From contig VWZP01008268.1 of assembly GCA_013396995.1 (NCBI GenBank), positions 273,104 to 337,103 of the forward strand: 64,000 bases of DNA. Direction: 5' to 3'. The stretch comes from Dicaeum eximium (lineage: Eukaryota > Chordata > Aves > Passeriformes > Dicaeidae). Shown here one piece after another: positions 1 through 12,399 of this stretch (within the stretch, counting starts at the first letter, position 1; each line of letters opens with the position of its first letter). A model generated the notes under the pieces. That model saw only the letters and a program-made list of their open reading frames with translations. It made no database searches and was not told the DNA's origin. The position numbers and the translations under genes are program-made.

Positions 1-1760
1 ACTTTTTCCTAGGAATCAATACAATTTTGCAGTTGTTCTGTAAAATGCATGTTTCGGTATCAATATTCAGCTCAAATTATCTAAGCAGAAAACAAGTGAA
101 GATGAAGCGGTTAAAATAACAACCACCACACAGGCTTGGTGATGCTCTGGATGTAAATGAAATTAGGCACGAAGTAAAACTGTTGGGCTCCTATCGCTAA
201 AGATTTATGCAACTCTGCCTTGCTCCATCAAAGCAATCAGATTTAGGCTGATAGAATGAAAACCTAAGTGAAGGACTCCAACCTGCTCTCCACTGAGTGA
301 TTTCTAGGGACCTCACTGCTACAGTGATTTTATCAGTATCACTGAAGGAAATATTTATCCACAAGGTGTGAGGCATTGCCCTGACCTGCAGGTGGGGGAA
401 AGGCAAAAAAAGGTGGGGGGGGGGGGAAACCCACCAAATAAACCAAACCAAAAAACCACCTAAGTTCTTCCTTAAGTCGGGAACATCGCCTTTACAATCA
501 TTTTTGCTGCAGGAATTAAAGTACAGAAGGAAAATTTGAAAGGTGGCTTTCATTTACTTCAGTGTCTGATGAATATTAGTTTATAGAATAGGAAATTCAG
601 AGACTAGTGAAAGAATGGCTACAAAACATTTGAACACTGAGTAAAGTGCATTAAGATTTCTCCACTGGCAAACTTCAGGTTTGTGGTGAGATAAAAAAAT
701 ACTCTATCAGCTCTGTCCAAATGGGAAACTCTTAATGTAATTAATTTCTCTCCAGGATCCATATTTATTTACTATTTTTTTCTTTTCTTCACTGCTGCAG
801 TAGCTGTACGAAGACCACAGCAGGTCAAAGAACAGTTTTTCTGAGACTTGCCATACCAGGCCTGTTTAATGTCTGAAAATTTCTTCAAAAGCTAGTGAAG
901 AACTTACAAGTAATTACTTTGATCCCAGTTTTGTCACAATCTGTAAAATGGAAATGAAAAAAAACCTCGAAAAGCAGCTATAATGCCTCAAGCACTAATG
1001 GGCTTGTATTTGATTGCTGTAAATGTAGCTTTGTGCTGGACTGGAACTCAGCTTGTCCTGAGATCAGTGGAAAGCCCTTTTATTGTCTTCCTGTTTAATA
1101 CTATTTTTACTCTTTAAATATTGTCCCATTAGTTTTCATTTTATCGTTATCCTTATTAATTTCCAAAAAGAGGGGCAAATTCCGATCTCATTTACACCAA
1201 CAGAAATCCAGAGTAACAACTGTTATAAAATGTCACTTTTTTTCTGTCTTTATAAAGTAAATGAAATGGTATTCTGACTACGGTGTCACACCGAAATAAA
1301 CCTGATATAAACTTCAGTTTGCAATCATGAAGAGTCACAAAGACAGCTCATGCCAAGCAGTAAAAGACTGGCATTTTGTCCACCTGGATGTGAGCAGAGT
1401 TTGCCGGTGTGACTGCCCTCACGCCGGAGACCCACTGCTCCGAAGGAACGGCGGCCTAAGGGCGACGGCTGGAGAGAGCACACTTGCCACGCAGCGGGAC
1501 AGACACACCGAGTCTGCTTCCACCCCTCACGTTTTGAAGGAGAAAACCTGACTCTCATCCCACCTCAAAGGAGAGACGAGCTGTGTGTCGTGGTGCGTTC
1601 CCCTGCCACACTCCTCAGTACGGGCCACTCAGGAGTTCTCCTGAGCCGTGGGCTCACCCCTGAGCTAATCAGAAACTCCTGGCAAGCTCTGCTGCCAAAC
1701 ACAGCTCCTGTTGTCTGACAGGCAGCCTTGGAATGTTATTTACCTGAGCCATTAGCCTGG
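1..1760. other. Region upstream of SMC5, no gene recognised
   Basis: No reading frame here resembles a known protein. There is a run of 12 G at 415-426 and an AATAAA at 1295-1300 on the + strand. In amniotes MAMDC2 lies upstream of SMC5 in the same orientation, so this could include the end of a long MAMDC2 3' UTR. That is a guess from gene order only; nothing in the sequence identifies it. Confidence 0.4.
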
Positions 1761-2125
1761 ATCATGGAATCACAGAATTTTTAGGGTTGGAAGGGAGTTC
1801 AGGAGACGATCAATTCCAACCCGCCCTGCCAAGGCAGAGCCACCTGCAGCAAGTGACACAGGAATGTGTCTAGGTGGGGTTTGAATGCCTCCAGGTAGGG
1901 AGGCTCCACAACCTCCAGGGGAAACCTGTTACAATGTTCTGCCACCCTCAGTGTAAATAAGTTCTTCTCACGTCGTGGAAAGCTTTAGTTTATGGCCATT
2001 ACTCCTGGTCCTCTCCAAAAAAAGTATAGCACCATCCTCTTGGCAACCGCCTTTCAGACAGTTACACGCATTAATGAGATTTCCTCACAGTCTTCTCCAA
2101 ACTGAACACGCCCAGCTGCTCATAA
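1761..2125 (-). mobile_element. CR1 LINE, 3'-end fragment (sense on - strand)
   Basis: Starting from 'atcatggaatcacagaat' the + strand reads as the reverse complement of a CR1 3' end: the TCACAGAAT terminal motif, 'gggttggaagggagttcagg', the block about a lost number of dollars of CR1 3' sequence ending near 'cccagctgctcata'. It contains only the terminal part of ORF2 and the 3' UTR, and it is diverged. It ends right where the CpG-rich SMC5 promoter begins, about 120 bp from the first CCAAT box. Confidence 0.85.
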
Positions 2126-2376
2126 CGTCGTAAACGTACGCAGGAAATGCAGGGGCGCTCGGTACCAGCCCAGCCCGCCCCACACAGGTCGCTGCCGCCG
2201 CGGCCGCCTCAGCAACAACGGCCGCAACGCCCCGCCCCGCCCCGCCAACCAATTGGCGCCCGCGCCGCGCGCTCCACACCAATGAGAAACCTCAGGGCGG
2301 CTCAGTCCCGCCCCCTCGGGCAAGGAGCGCGCGGCGCGGGCCCGGCCCCGAGGGGGAAGGAGGGGTGGCCTGGGGG

Positions 2377-2388
2377 GAACATGGCGGC
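2377..2388 (+). promoter_or_regulatory. TISU / YY1 element spanning the SMC5 start codon
   Basis: GAACATGGCGGC matches the published TISU consensus SAASATGGCGGC at every position, and its complement matches the YY1 site CCGCCATNTT. Such elements lie 5-30 nt downstream of the transcription start and direct initiation from very short 5' UTRs. The element decides the start codon: A at -3 and G at +4 also make a good Kozak context. Upstream in-frame ATGs (2147, 2282) fall in the promoter and are unlikely to be transcribed. Confidence 0.75.
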
Positions 2389-2478
2389 GCGGGAAAAGGG
2401 GAAAGCTGTGAAGCGTGGCGCGTCCCAGTCCCCTTTCGTACCGGGCTCCATCGTCAGGATCTTCATGAAGAACTTTCT
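2381..2478 (+). CDS. SMC5: SMC5 coding exon 1
   Basis: Residues 1-33 (last codon split). It encodes the short basic N-terminal tail and the start of the ATPase head (GSIVRIFMKNF). The donor is GTGAGT. The ATG is embedded in the TISU element. Confidence 0.93.
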
Positions 2479-5400
2479 GTGAGTGACCGGGGGCCGTTTC
2501 TGCCCCCTTAAGCGGCCGCGGCCTGCTCCTTCCGCCCCGACGTAGAGGGGCCGAAGCAGCGGAGCGGAGTCGCGCGGGTACCGCGAGCTGGAGGAGGGAG
2601 TACGGGAAGCGGTGTTCCTGTAAGGTGGTGTCTCACCCGGAGTGGGGAGCTGGGAGACACTGCTGTGTGCGTTAGGAGCGCGGTGCCGCTTCCCTGGGGC
2701 GCGTTCCCCGGTGTCGGGCAGCCTTCCCCAGAGGGCATGGCCCCGCCGGCCGTGCGCCCTCTGCGCGCTCTTTGTGTCCCAGGCGGGGGGCAGCCGAGCA
2801 GGGAAGAATGCAGAAGATGCTCCTAGGGCAGTGGGGATTGGCCTTGAGGCCCATTAGGATGAAGTGTCTGTGGTCTTTGCACGTGTTATTTCCAGCTGCT
2901 GTGTACTGTGAATATCATTATTTTTTGCGTATTGTGGTTACCAGCAGTTGTCAGACCATTTTCTGACGGCTCCATGCGAGCCTTGGAATCATCTTCAGTA
3001 GTGCATGAGTCACCTGTTAGATGTTAATTCACTCCTCAGGGGCAGTAGTTAAATTCTCATTAAGGGTTCTCTTCCACAAGTGCATGGTTTATATTGTGTT
3101 GCCATTAGCTGCTTTGTACTCTTCCTGTGGTGTTACAGGAGGAACTCGCTGTGTTTGGCACAATGCAGGAATAGAATATCAAATGATTCTTTATAATTTA
3201 GGGTGTTAACTTGATACGAGTTTGCATAGGTGGGTTTAGTCTTTTCCCATAGTTACTATTGCAGTAGGCATTCTGGATGCACGTGATGAAAGATATCTAA
3301 TGCAGTTAGAAAAAAAAACAACACTAGGGATGGGCTGATATGGTAACTTAGGAAAGCTATTGAACGATCCATTTTCTATCTTCTTTTTGATGCATGAAAT
3401 AAAATTATACCTAGTAAGTTAATTTAAAAAGTTATCATCATATTGTTGGATTTTATTCTTCATCGTCACTGATTTTAAAGAAAGTTCTAGTGGCTACTCT
3501 GGCTGGTAGGTATGTATTTCATGGTGTTTCACTGAAATGTTAGTTTTCACAATTAAGACATGCAAAACGATATTTCACGATTAAATCCAGATGAGGTAAT
3601 TGTATCTGTTTAATAAATTCTGACATGTTTCTAAGCAAGTTTCTTTTTTTAAAAGGTAATGTAGTTTTAAAATTCAAAAACTTGCTGTGCTTTCCAGAAC
3701 ATACACTGTGTGTGAAGTATATCCAGGGCCGAACCTGAACGTGGTTGTAGGTGCTAATGGCACAGGCAAGTCAAGCATTGTTTGTGCCATCTGCCTGGGA
3801 CTGGCTGGAAAACCTTCTTTCCTGGGGCGAGCTGATAAGGTAATTATGAGCTTTTGTGATTTTCATGGTTACTCTGAATTTCATTCAGAGCACTGTCCAG
3901 CAGGGGATAGGGGGAAAGACTGTCTTCCTTGATTTGCTTTACTTTTTATAAAAGTAAGGTATCTGAAGTGAGTAGCCTGGTCCAGAGACAAAGGCGTGTT
4001 ATCTTAAGTAGCTACTTGCTGTCTTGTATAAATAATGAAATAGAAACACCTAAATTGTAGTGCAATCTGAGTGGACTAGAGGTTTTATTTGAAGGTGAAA
4101 TAAAGCATCCACAGTGGGGTAGACAAATGCCACTTAATGGCCTAAACATTTCATAAATACCAAATAAAGGAGAAATAGAAAAGTATAAAATAAATTCCAA
4201 AATACATAGTATCTGTAGAAAGAATCTGCTCCTAATGTGTCTTGAAAATTCAGCTAAAAGCATGGAGGCACTGATATTGATTTAAATGGAATTTTGATTG
4301 CTCTACTCTATTTTCACTTTCTACTGTCAAGATATCATGCATTGATGCTCTAGTAGGAAGTTAATATTTTGAAATTTTCAATTTTTTGCACTTGTTTTCT
4401 TGGATATTCTTGTTGGATGCAATTTCTCCGAGAAGTTTTGGAGCAATTAATCTGGGTGCCTAAATGATTGCACATACTCTCTTGTAGCTGCTCAGTCATA
4501 AGCAGTTGTGAATGGGAATTGGCTGCATGGCAGTACAGTGTGTTGGTATTTCTCTTTACTTTTCATTATGTATTTTCATACTATTTAGAATTGGCAGTTC
4601 TAGCACAGATACTTGGCACTGTCTTTTCACTTGTCTTTGTTCCCCAAATTCATGAGAACTTTTTCTTGTTTGTGGATCTGCTGATTATAATTTATTCAGT
4701 TTTGGAGGCTGAAGTTGATCAGAAATGGTTAACTTGTGGAGGAGGTTCTAATGCTGCTGGTGGAAGATAGTAATGTCTTCCTTTATTTTTAGTTAATGCT
4801 TTATTTTGCTTTTAATTGTAAGTTTTCAATAAAATACATTGTTAAGTAGCTCCATTATACAAATGTGTATTCTTGTAAGATAACATTTTATTTTGCAATA
4901 ACAGTTTGTAAATTAATTTTGTAGATTGGTCTCTTTGTGAAGCAGGGGTGCATGAAAGGCATAGTGGAAATTGAACTGTAAGTAATAAAACTGTTTCCTC
5001 ATGCACTTTTAATTGGATCATTTCCCCACACAGTCATTCACAAAGTTGTGAGAAAAAATTTTGGTGTACAGAGGTGTGTTTTTAAGCTGGTGCTTTAATT
5101 TGTCCTTTTCTAATTCCCCAGGCTCCAGAACATAAAGTTACATAGTTTTTGCACAAGAAATAAGCTGTGATGACTACTCTTGATGTCTCCTTCTGAAACA
5201 TTTCAACTTGTCTAGATGTATAGATAATGCACAGATAAAGATAGTTCTATATGGTGTGTTTAGCTTTTGGTTACATTTAAGGTTCAGATGATTTAGTCAG
5301 TACTGCCATCACTACATGGTGGTTGGAATTCTTTTTATTGAAGAATAAAAACCAAACGTTTTAAGTTTTAAAACAGATTGATCTGCTTTCACTTCCTTAT

Positions 5401-8400
5401 ACTGATACTGCTGGTAGGAGGGGCTTGCTTACATTCTCACTGAAAACATCACATACTGATAAAAAAGAAGTAAGATAAAAGATCTGACTAATTCCACATA
5501 ATACAGTCTTGTAGGTAAGCTGTTGCAAAACAGAGCTACTGGAAATCATTTGGACTGGAAAATTAGTCGCTTCTGCATAGGGCAATATTATATGCATCCT
5601 TTTTTGTGGGTGCTATGACACAGGTGATTTTAATAAGCCTCAACCTGGTCTGTTGGCCTGAATGAAAGAGAAAATAGAGACAGTCAATTGATTCATAGCC
5701 TGTGTTAATTTGTATAACAAATGGCCACCCTGATCAGATTCTTCAAAAAGAAAATTTTATTGAGGGGAAAAAAAAATACTGCAGCAGGCCTCAGAAAAAT
5801 TTTTGTCTGTACAATTTTTGTTATTGTGGGAGTGATCAAGTAAGACCTTCTTTAGAGATTGGCCAGGCAGTATGTTCAGGAGGTAAGATGTCTTTCAGGT
5901 AGATGGTGCGGTTGTTTTAACATAAATATATTCTGATGTTACTTGAAATTCTGGAAAGAATCTTGCAATGTGTGAAGATTTAGCATTTCATGGCTCATTA
6001 GACCTAGCATGTCATGGTTGCAGTGTAGTCGAGTCCTTTCTCTGATTGGTAGAAAATGTTTAAATACAGCATCTGGGATGGGAGACCAATGATGCAGAAG
6101 ATTGCTTTTTGATAGGAACTAAAAATGTAAGTTCTGTAGGCATGTATTGCCTTTGTTGAGTTTGGCGCTTGAAATGTAGCAAAACCCAAGTTACGGTAGT
6201 AAAATGATGTTATTTTAATGAAAGAAAGGAGCATGGCTTTATAGGTCTTTTGAAGGAAGTCTCATAAATTTAAATGAGGTGATGCAGGATGTAATAATTC
6301 AGTAATCAAGAAACAGGATCATATCCCTGTGGCACTTAGACCAAACACCGGCAGCAGATGTGTACTCATTTCTGCATTGAACTCTATTCTTAAATGTCCT
6401 GAGGTACAGGGCCACTCTACAAGCCTATGTTCTCCATCCTTAACAGTGTGCTTAACAGGCAGTGGACAATTTCTAAATCAAAATGGTAAACCACAATTCC
6501 AGAAGTTTGACTTAGTTGTTATTGCTGCATCTTAACCAGACTAAATTTTTGAAAATAGGTATTGAGCTAGAAGACGAAATGAAAACGAATGTATCTTCAG
6601 TGGTTTTTAAAAGCAGAAAATAAAAAGAAATATTTTGTGTTGTATGCTATTTTTTTCTCAAATGGAATATATATACACAGCTTACTGATGTATTTCTGTA
6701 CACTAATACTTAAAGATGTTCTGCACCTCCTTCAGACGAATTTGAAAACTTATTAAATGTCAAACAAATTATCCTTTTATAGAAACTGTTCAAATTTGTA
6801 ACAACTTATTAGTGTTTCATACATTCAGCATGAGCCTATCATTTATATAACTTCTGAGTTAAGATTTGCAGATATTCTTGATGTTTCCCATGTGAGTTTA
6901 AGTCATTACTCAACTACTGGATATTTTTTGAATCATGAAAATGAGAATCTGATACTACTGTCCAGTTCATTTAGATTAAATATTTAGCTACCTATAAATT
7001 CTTAACAGTATTTTGACTCTGACTAATCTTTGAAAGTGTAACACATTTCAGGTGTTCTTGAAAGTGTAAACACTTCTTTCTATTAATCAGGTTTAAGTCA
7101 CCAGACAATATTCTTATCACACGTGAGATTTATGTGGTGAACAACGCATCGGTGTGGTTTATCAACAGAAAACCAGCAACCCTGAAAACAGTAGAAGAAC
7201 AGATTGCAACCTTAAACATCCAGGTGGACAATTTGTGCCAGTTTCTTCCTCAGGTATGAATTAATTTCAAAGACAGTGGTGCAAATGGAGTACTGTGCTT
7301 TGAGAGGATTTTTTCTGGTTAGCTATAGCAGCACTTCACCTAGTTCAGTGAGACAGCACAAAGAACAAGAGGGATGAGGCAGCCATGCTGGTGTGATGGT
7401 GAAAGAAAAGAGGTGCTGTGTGACCTTTAAAGGTCACTGATTGGACAATTTTGTACCTGTTGATTCTGAAAGGACAAATGCTGATGTTCCCTCTCTTGGT
7501 GTTCAAGTAGCAGCACTTGCTAATAGAGTCTTTCGGGTAATGTCAGCAGTTTGTTGACCATAGGGCTTAAAAATGTATAGGATTGAAATATGTAAGAGTA
7601 AAACCATCCTAATGGAAAATAGGTCTTATAGGAGAGAAGATTAAAGAGTTATTGGCAGTTTCTGTATTTGAATGCATGTTCAAGCAGGTCAGGATTCCTG
7701 TGTAGGTAGCTAAGTTGCCTCACATTGCACCTTAAAGTTGTGACAGGTTCCATCCCAGTTCATGTGGATCATCAGGAATGGTAGTAAAAGGAAACCTTAT
7801 CAGAGCCTAGCCGTGGGGTTATTGTTGAATTCAATAAGACATGCAGAAGATCATTAAAGTTTAGAAAGCTAATGCTGCAGAAACAAAAATATGCCAGGTG
7901 TTTGATGGTTCTTTTTGACTTACATACAGTGTTAGTTTGGAACTTGCAGCAAACTCTGGTAACATAACTTTGTGTTTAAAAGGACTTTTTCTCTTTAGTA
8001 TGTAAATGTCATTTCAGTCAACATTACAGTTGATAGTTCTGGTTTATTTGTTGTCTCCCAGTGTATCAACAGCAAACACATGTCTTGCACCAGTCTCAGT
8101 TTTAAGCTCTTCTGCCTTCAACAGTAATACTTCCTAATAGCCTCCGCTGCCAGTTTTAATAATAACTTCTGTGTGGCTTAACTTTCGAGTTAGTCATAGT
8201 ATTTATACTGCAAAAGATTTATACCGCAAGGCTGCTTCAGCACCCTGAGACAAATGCTCTGGAAGGTTTGGTTGCTACTCCATGAGATGGTCATTAACTA
8301 TGACAGCTATTTAGCATAGAGCTGTAAGTCAGGTGATTTTTGTGAGAAGTACGTGTCAGTGTACAAATCCAGTGTTACTGTATTGCACTGTTCTAGCTAA

Positions 8401-11400
8401 TCCTGTGTTTTTATAACTTTTAAAAATTTTGTAGGACAAAGTTGGAGAATTTACAAGACTGAGTAAGACTGAGTTGCTCGAAGCCACTGAAAAATCCATT
8501 GGTTCTCCAGAAATGTACCAATTTCATTGTGAACTAAAAAATTTCAGAGAAAAGGAAAGAGAACTGGAGGTAAATATGCTCTTTAGACAGCAGGGAATGT
8601 AGGAAAAGTGAAAAAAAATTTACCCTGACATGTTACAGAATTAGAAAGTGGTACTTATTTACAGAATCTGTGGTAAGTTGATTTTACCAAATAATGCTCA
8701 TCTTCTCTCAGAGCTCATTCACGGTGACACTCAAATGCTTGTAAGTACAAAGATGTGTGCAAATGGTCCACACCCAAAAGACGAGGGATGCCTGTTGGCA
8801 AGAACTCCTTTCTTTGGGGTTTTTAACCACCACCAACTTTCCTAGACAGATCTTTTACGTCCTTTACAAGTCATTGGCTTATGACCAAGCATAGTCCTTT
8901 GCTTTAGTATTGCTTACTTCCTTGAAAATAAAGAGACAGACAAAAAGGAAAAGGACCAGTGTTCTGGGAACAATGTCTGTCCTTAGCCATATAGGCCATT
9001 CTTTTAATCCTTTGTTCTCCTGTCACTATCTTTTTGGATGGTTCCCCTCTAGTTACTGCTGTACTAAAATGTCTCCTCTAATGTTAAATTTCTGCTTTAA
9101 TGTACAGGTGAGATGTAGACTATTTTCTGAGGACTGTTTAGATACTGTTTAGAAAACCTGAAAATATATATTACAGAACTTTTGCAGAGAAAAAACCACC
9201 TCATTGGAGAAAATGAAACAGAGGGTTGAACGGTACAAGCAAGATGTTGAAAGATACCATGAATGCAAGCGCCATGTAGACTTAATAGAGATGCTTGAGA
9301 GGAAAAGGCCATGGGTGGTAAGTTCCATTTCCAGTGTTTTTCTCACTTAACCCATTTTCTTCAAGACTCTGAAATTAGAAATGGACCAAAAGTTGCTTTA
9401 GAAGAAGCGTCACTGGAGTAATTTGAATATCTTTACAGTTGCTCAGTGCAAACAGGCCAGGTCTTGAAATTCTGTTCTTGGTCTAACAGTGATGTTTGCT
9501 TACATACCTAGCTGAATAAGTTGCTTCAGAAGTAGCTCAGGTAGTTACTGCACACTTAGGAAAGCCAGCAGTAGAGGCCAAGAACAGTACTACTCCTATT
9601 CTGTGCAGAGGGAACTGGTTTAAGCTCTAGCCAGCTCTGCTTGCTTCTTCAGCTGTAACTTTTTTACTGTTTGTTGTTAATTTTTTTTAGAGGTTGTGTT
9701 CCTCTTAATTTATTAGTTGAGGTTTTGTGTGCATAACAGACATGTCAGTGAATTAAAGTTGCCAATCTCAAAAATAGCATTTGAACAGAAAAATTTTAAA
9801 ACATTTGAAAGAACCTAGAGTGAAGAGCAGGTCATTTACACAAGTCAAAGTAAGTCTTTCTGAGGAGCACTTTAATACTGGCTTAGTTTAGTATTGAATG
9901 GTCAGTCAGATTAAATTATTCTAGACAGTTCAAACTGATGGAGATTTCAGTTTACTGAAACAATATGTTGTTTGCCTTGTTTGCAAGCTTAATTATATTA
10001 TAATTATATCTATAATTATAGTATAGGGTTAATAAAAAACACAGATCTTGAAAACTTTCAGAAAACTTGTTTTACTACTCATGAAGAATGCAGAAAACTT
10101 ACTTTAGCAATTTTGCATATAACAAAGCCTCACATGGCTATATAAAGAACATTATGGCCTTTGCATCTTGCGCAACTGAAAATCCCATCACTGCCTTCAA
10201 ACCTTCTTGCTAACAGCAGAGGGATTTAGGAGTAGCAGTTGAAATAAATGGATGGTGATAGGTGTTAAGGAAGTAGGGTACACCTTCTGTGATGTCAGCA
10301 CTTGCTGAATGGTGGGATTTTTTCTTACTACGTGTGTTAGCCTGGTGTTGCATAATTAATGTAGACTGATACTGATGGTTCTCTGCCGTAAGATTCTTGC
10401 TTATACAGAGTTCTGAGGGCTCGCTGGACACTGGCAGAGGAAGACTAAGCTAATGATTTTATCAGCTGTCAGTTAAGTTGCCTTCCATAAATCAGAGAAC
10501 ATTGCTGTAAGTTATGTGATACTTAAGCAAGTTTAGTTAGACTGTCTGACTTTGTCACATCTGTGACACTGTCTGTGACTTTGTCACTGTCTGTGACTTT
10601 GTCACATCTTACTTCCACTGCTGTCTTCTAGACAGTTTATATTGCTCAGTATGTTAAAGGCTTTTAGTGGTTGCACTCAGTTAAATGTAACTTTTTGGCC
10701 ACTGAATCCACAGAAACAACAGCGTGGTTTGACACCTTGGTGGAGTTCTGATTGACAGTACAGAATCAGTAGTGTATATTAGTTTCAGGGAAAAGAGAAC
10801 TGGAGGTAAAAGTAAGCACTTTGGAGATGCTGAGAGCCGTGACTTTAGGGAAATTCTGATAAATTTTAACACGAGATCTTCCATGTACTTAATTTACGTT
10901 TGAAATCAAAGGGCATTGATGTAATTGTTTACTAGGTAGAGGATATCTGAACTACAGGGTGTAATAAAATGTCGCATTCTGTTGCTGTTTTGTGATTTGT
11001 CAAACTGCGACAGAATTTTTGGTATTCTCTTACATTTAGAAAGAGCTTGGTATTTTGCAAAGAAGAATTGCATTGTTCTACAAGAGCATGGAGGTTTTTT
11101 TTGTTGTTTTGACCTAGCACTGTTTAGTCCTAAGAATAAATCGGTGTTTTTGTGTTTTTAAAATGGGGTTTACCGAAGTTGAAAATAGTATGGGAATTTT
11201 TCCTTCTGTGGATGTTTCATTTGCTCCATATTCCCCAAAATGCATATTTCAACTTGAAGACTAAACGCACCAACCTGTTCAATTTATCTTTGTAACAAAG
11301 CAGAGTAGCTACACCTGAGCTTTCAAGTCAGCTGGTAGCAAATGTATAAACACTGCATGATGTTGTGAAATAGAGAAACAGGCAGCCTGGAAATATGATA

Positions 11401-12367
11401 ACTCAAATATGACATTAGACTGTTTCTGAATCATAGAGGAAAAGAGGAAGTCTAGTGATGAGCTTGTTCATGTTCTGATCACTGTTGAAGTGATTTTAAT
11501 TCTGAAGACTCTACTGCTTTTCACCTGAGGAACATTTTTTTTGTCAAGCAGTTTTTTTCTAGACAGTGACAAGTGCTTCTGTATGTGGAGAATTTTACAC
11601 CATTTTCACATATGTCTATGTCTAGTAAGTTTTTGAACACGTACCTTAAGTTCCATAGAATTCCATAGTTCCTGGAATCATGTAATGTAGTTTTGAAAGT
11701 GTGTCTTGGTCAAGTCATGTCCACTCTTCTTTTCCTCTCGTGAGATTTACAGTTAAGGAAAATATTGTTTTAAGAGGCAAATATCTCTTGAGAAAGCTGA
11801 AATACTTCGGAAGCTCTGCAGATCTTTAGTGGAGTGCATAATTACATGCATCAAAGTTACTTGTGTACAGATAACCAAAATACAGAGATCTTGTGTAAGT
11901 CAGATTTTCTTAAAGTATTAAAAGGATTTGCTGTGTAAAAATCATGTTATGATGGTTCTGTGGAACTTGCCTGTACTTTGTATCTGAGGAATCTGAATTG
12001 TAATTGTATGTGTGTGCCTTTGCTTTAATCTTGAAATAAAATGCCTTATTCAGAGCAGAGCTGAATTTTAAGCTTAAGCTTTCAGGTAAGTGAAAATACA
12101 ATCACTTTACCTCTGTAACTTTGTAACAGTGGCTACTGAGTACTTCACAGAATTACAGCAGCTTTCTTCAAATACTTTTTGACTTTATGAAAAAATACTG
12201 TGAATAAAGACCTTGGATTTTGTAGCCTAGGTTGATTTATCTATGATTCATCAGGTTAATTAAGTAACTATGAAAAAGTGGTAGCAGATAAAGCCTAGTC
12301 ACCTGTTAGAAATAGCTTCCAGATGGTCTTAATGTAACATTATTATTGTTGTTATTGTTGTTGTTGC

Positions 12368-12399
<32 letters not shown>

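Larger units (their letters stand above)
2130..2840 (+). promoter_or_regulatory. CpG-rich SMC5 promoter and first-exon region
   Basis: This block is far richer in G+C and CpG than the AT-rich sequence on both sides. It holds GC boxes (CCCGCCCC repeats, 2231-2246) and two CCAAT boxes about 30 bp apart (2249-2253, inside the palindrome CCAATTGG, and 2279-2283), a spacing typical of NF-Y targets. It has no TATA box. An E2F-like GCGGGAAA lies at 2389-2396. The arrangement fits a TATA-less housekeeping promoter. The start site is inferred at about 2350-2375 from the TISU element. Confidence 0.8.

Noticed and set aside
1083..1300. MAMDC2 3' UTR end (AATAAA at 1295-1300)
   Set aside because: Only gene order suggests it; no coding sequence of MAMDC2 is in the window.
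2147..2380. In-frame N-terminal extension of SMC5 exon 1 from an ATG at 2147
   Set aside because: The extension lies over CCAAT and GC boxes, has CpG-island composition without SMC5 homology, and the TISU element marks 2381 as the start.
10541..10608. CRISPR-like array
   Set aside because: Units are contiguous without unique spacers and lie in a vertebrate intron.
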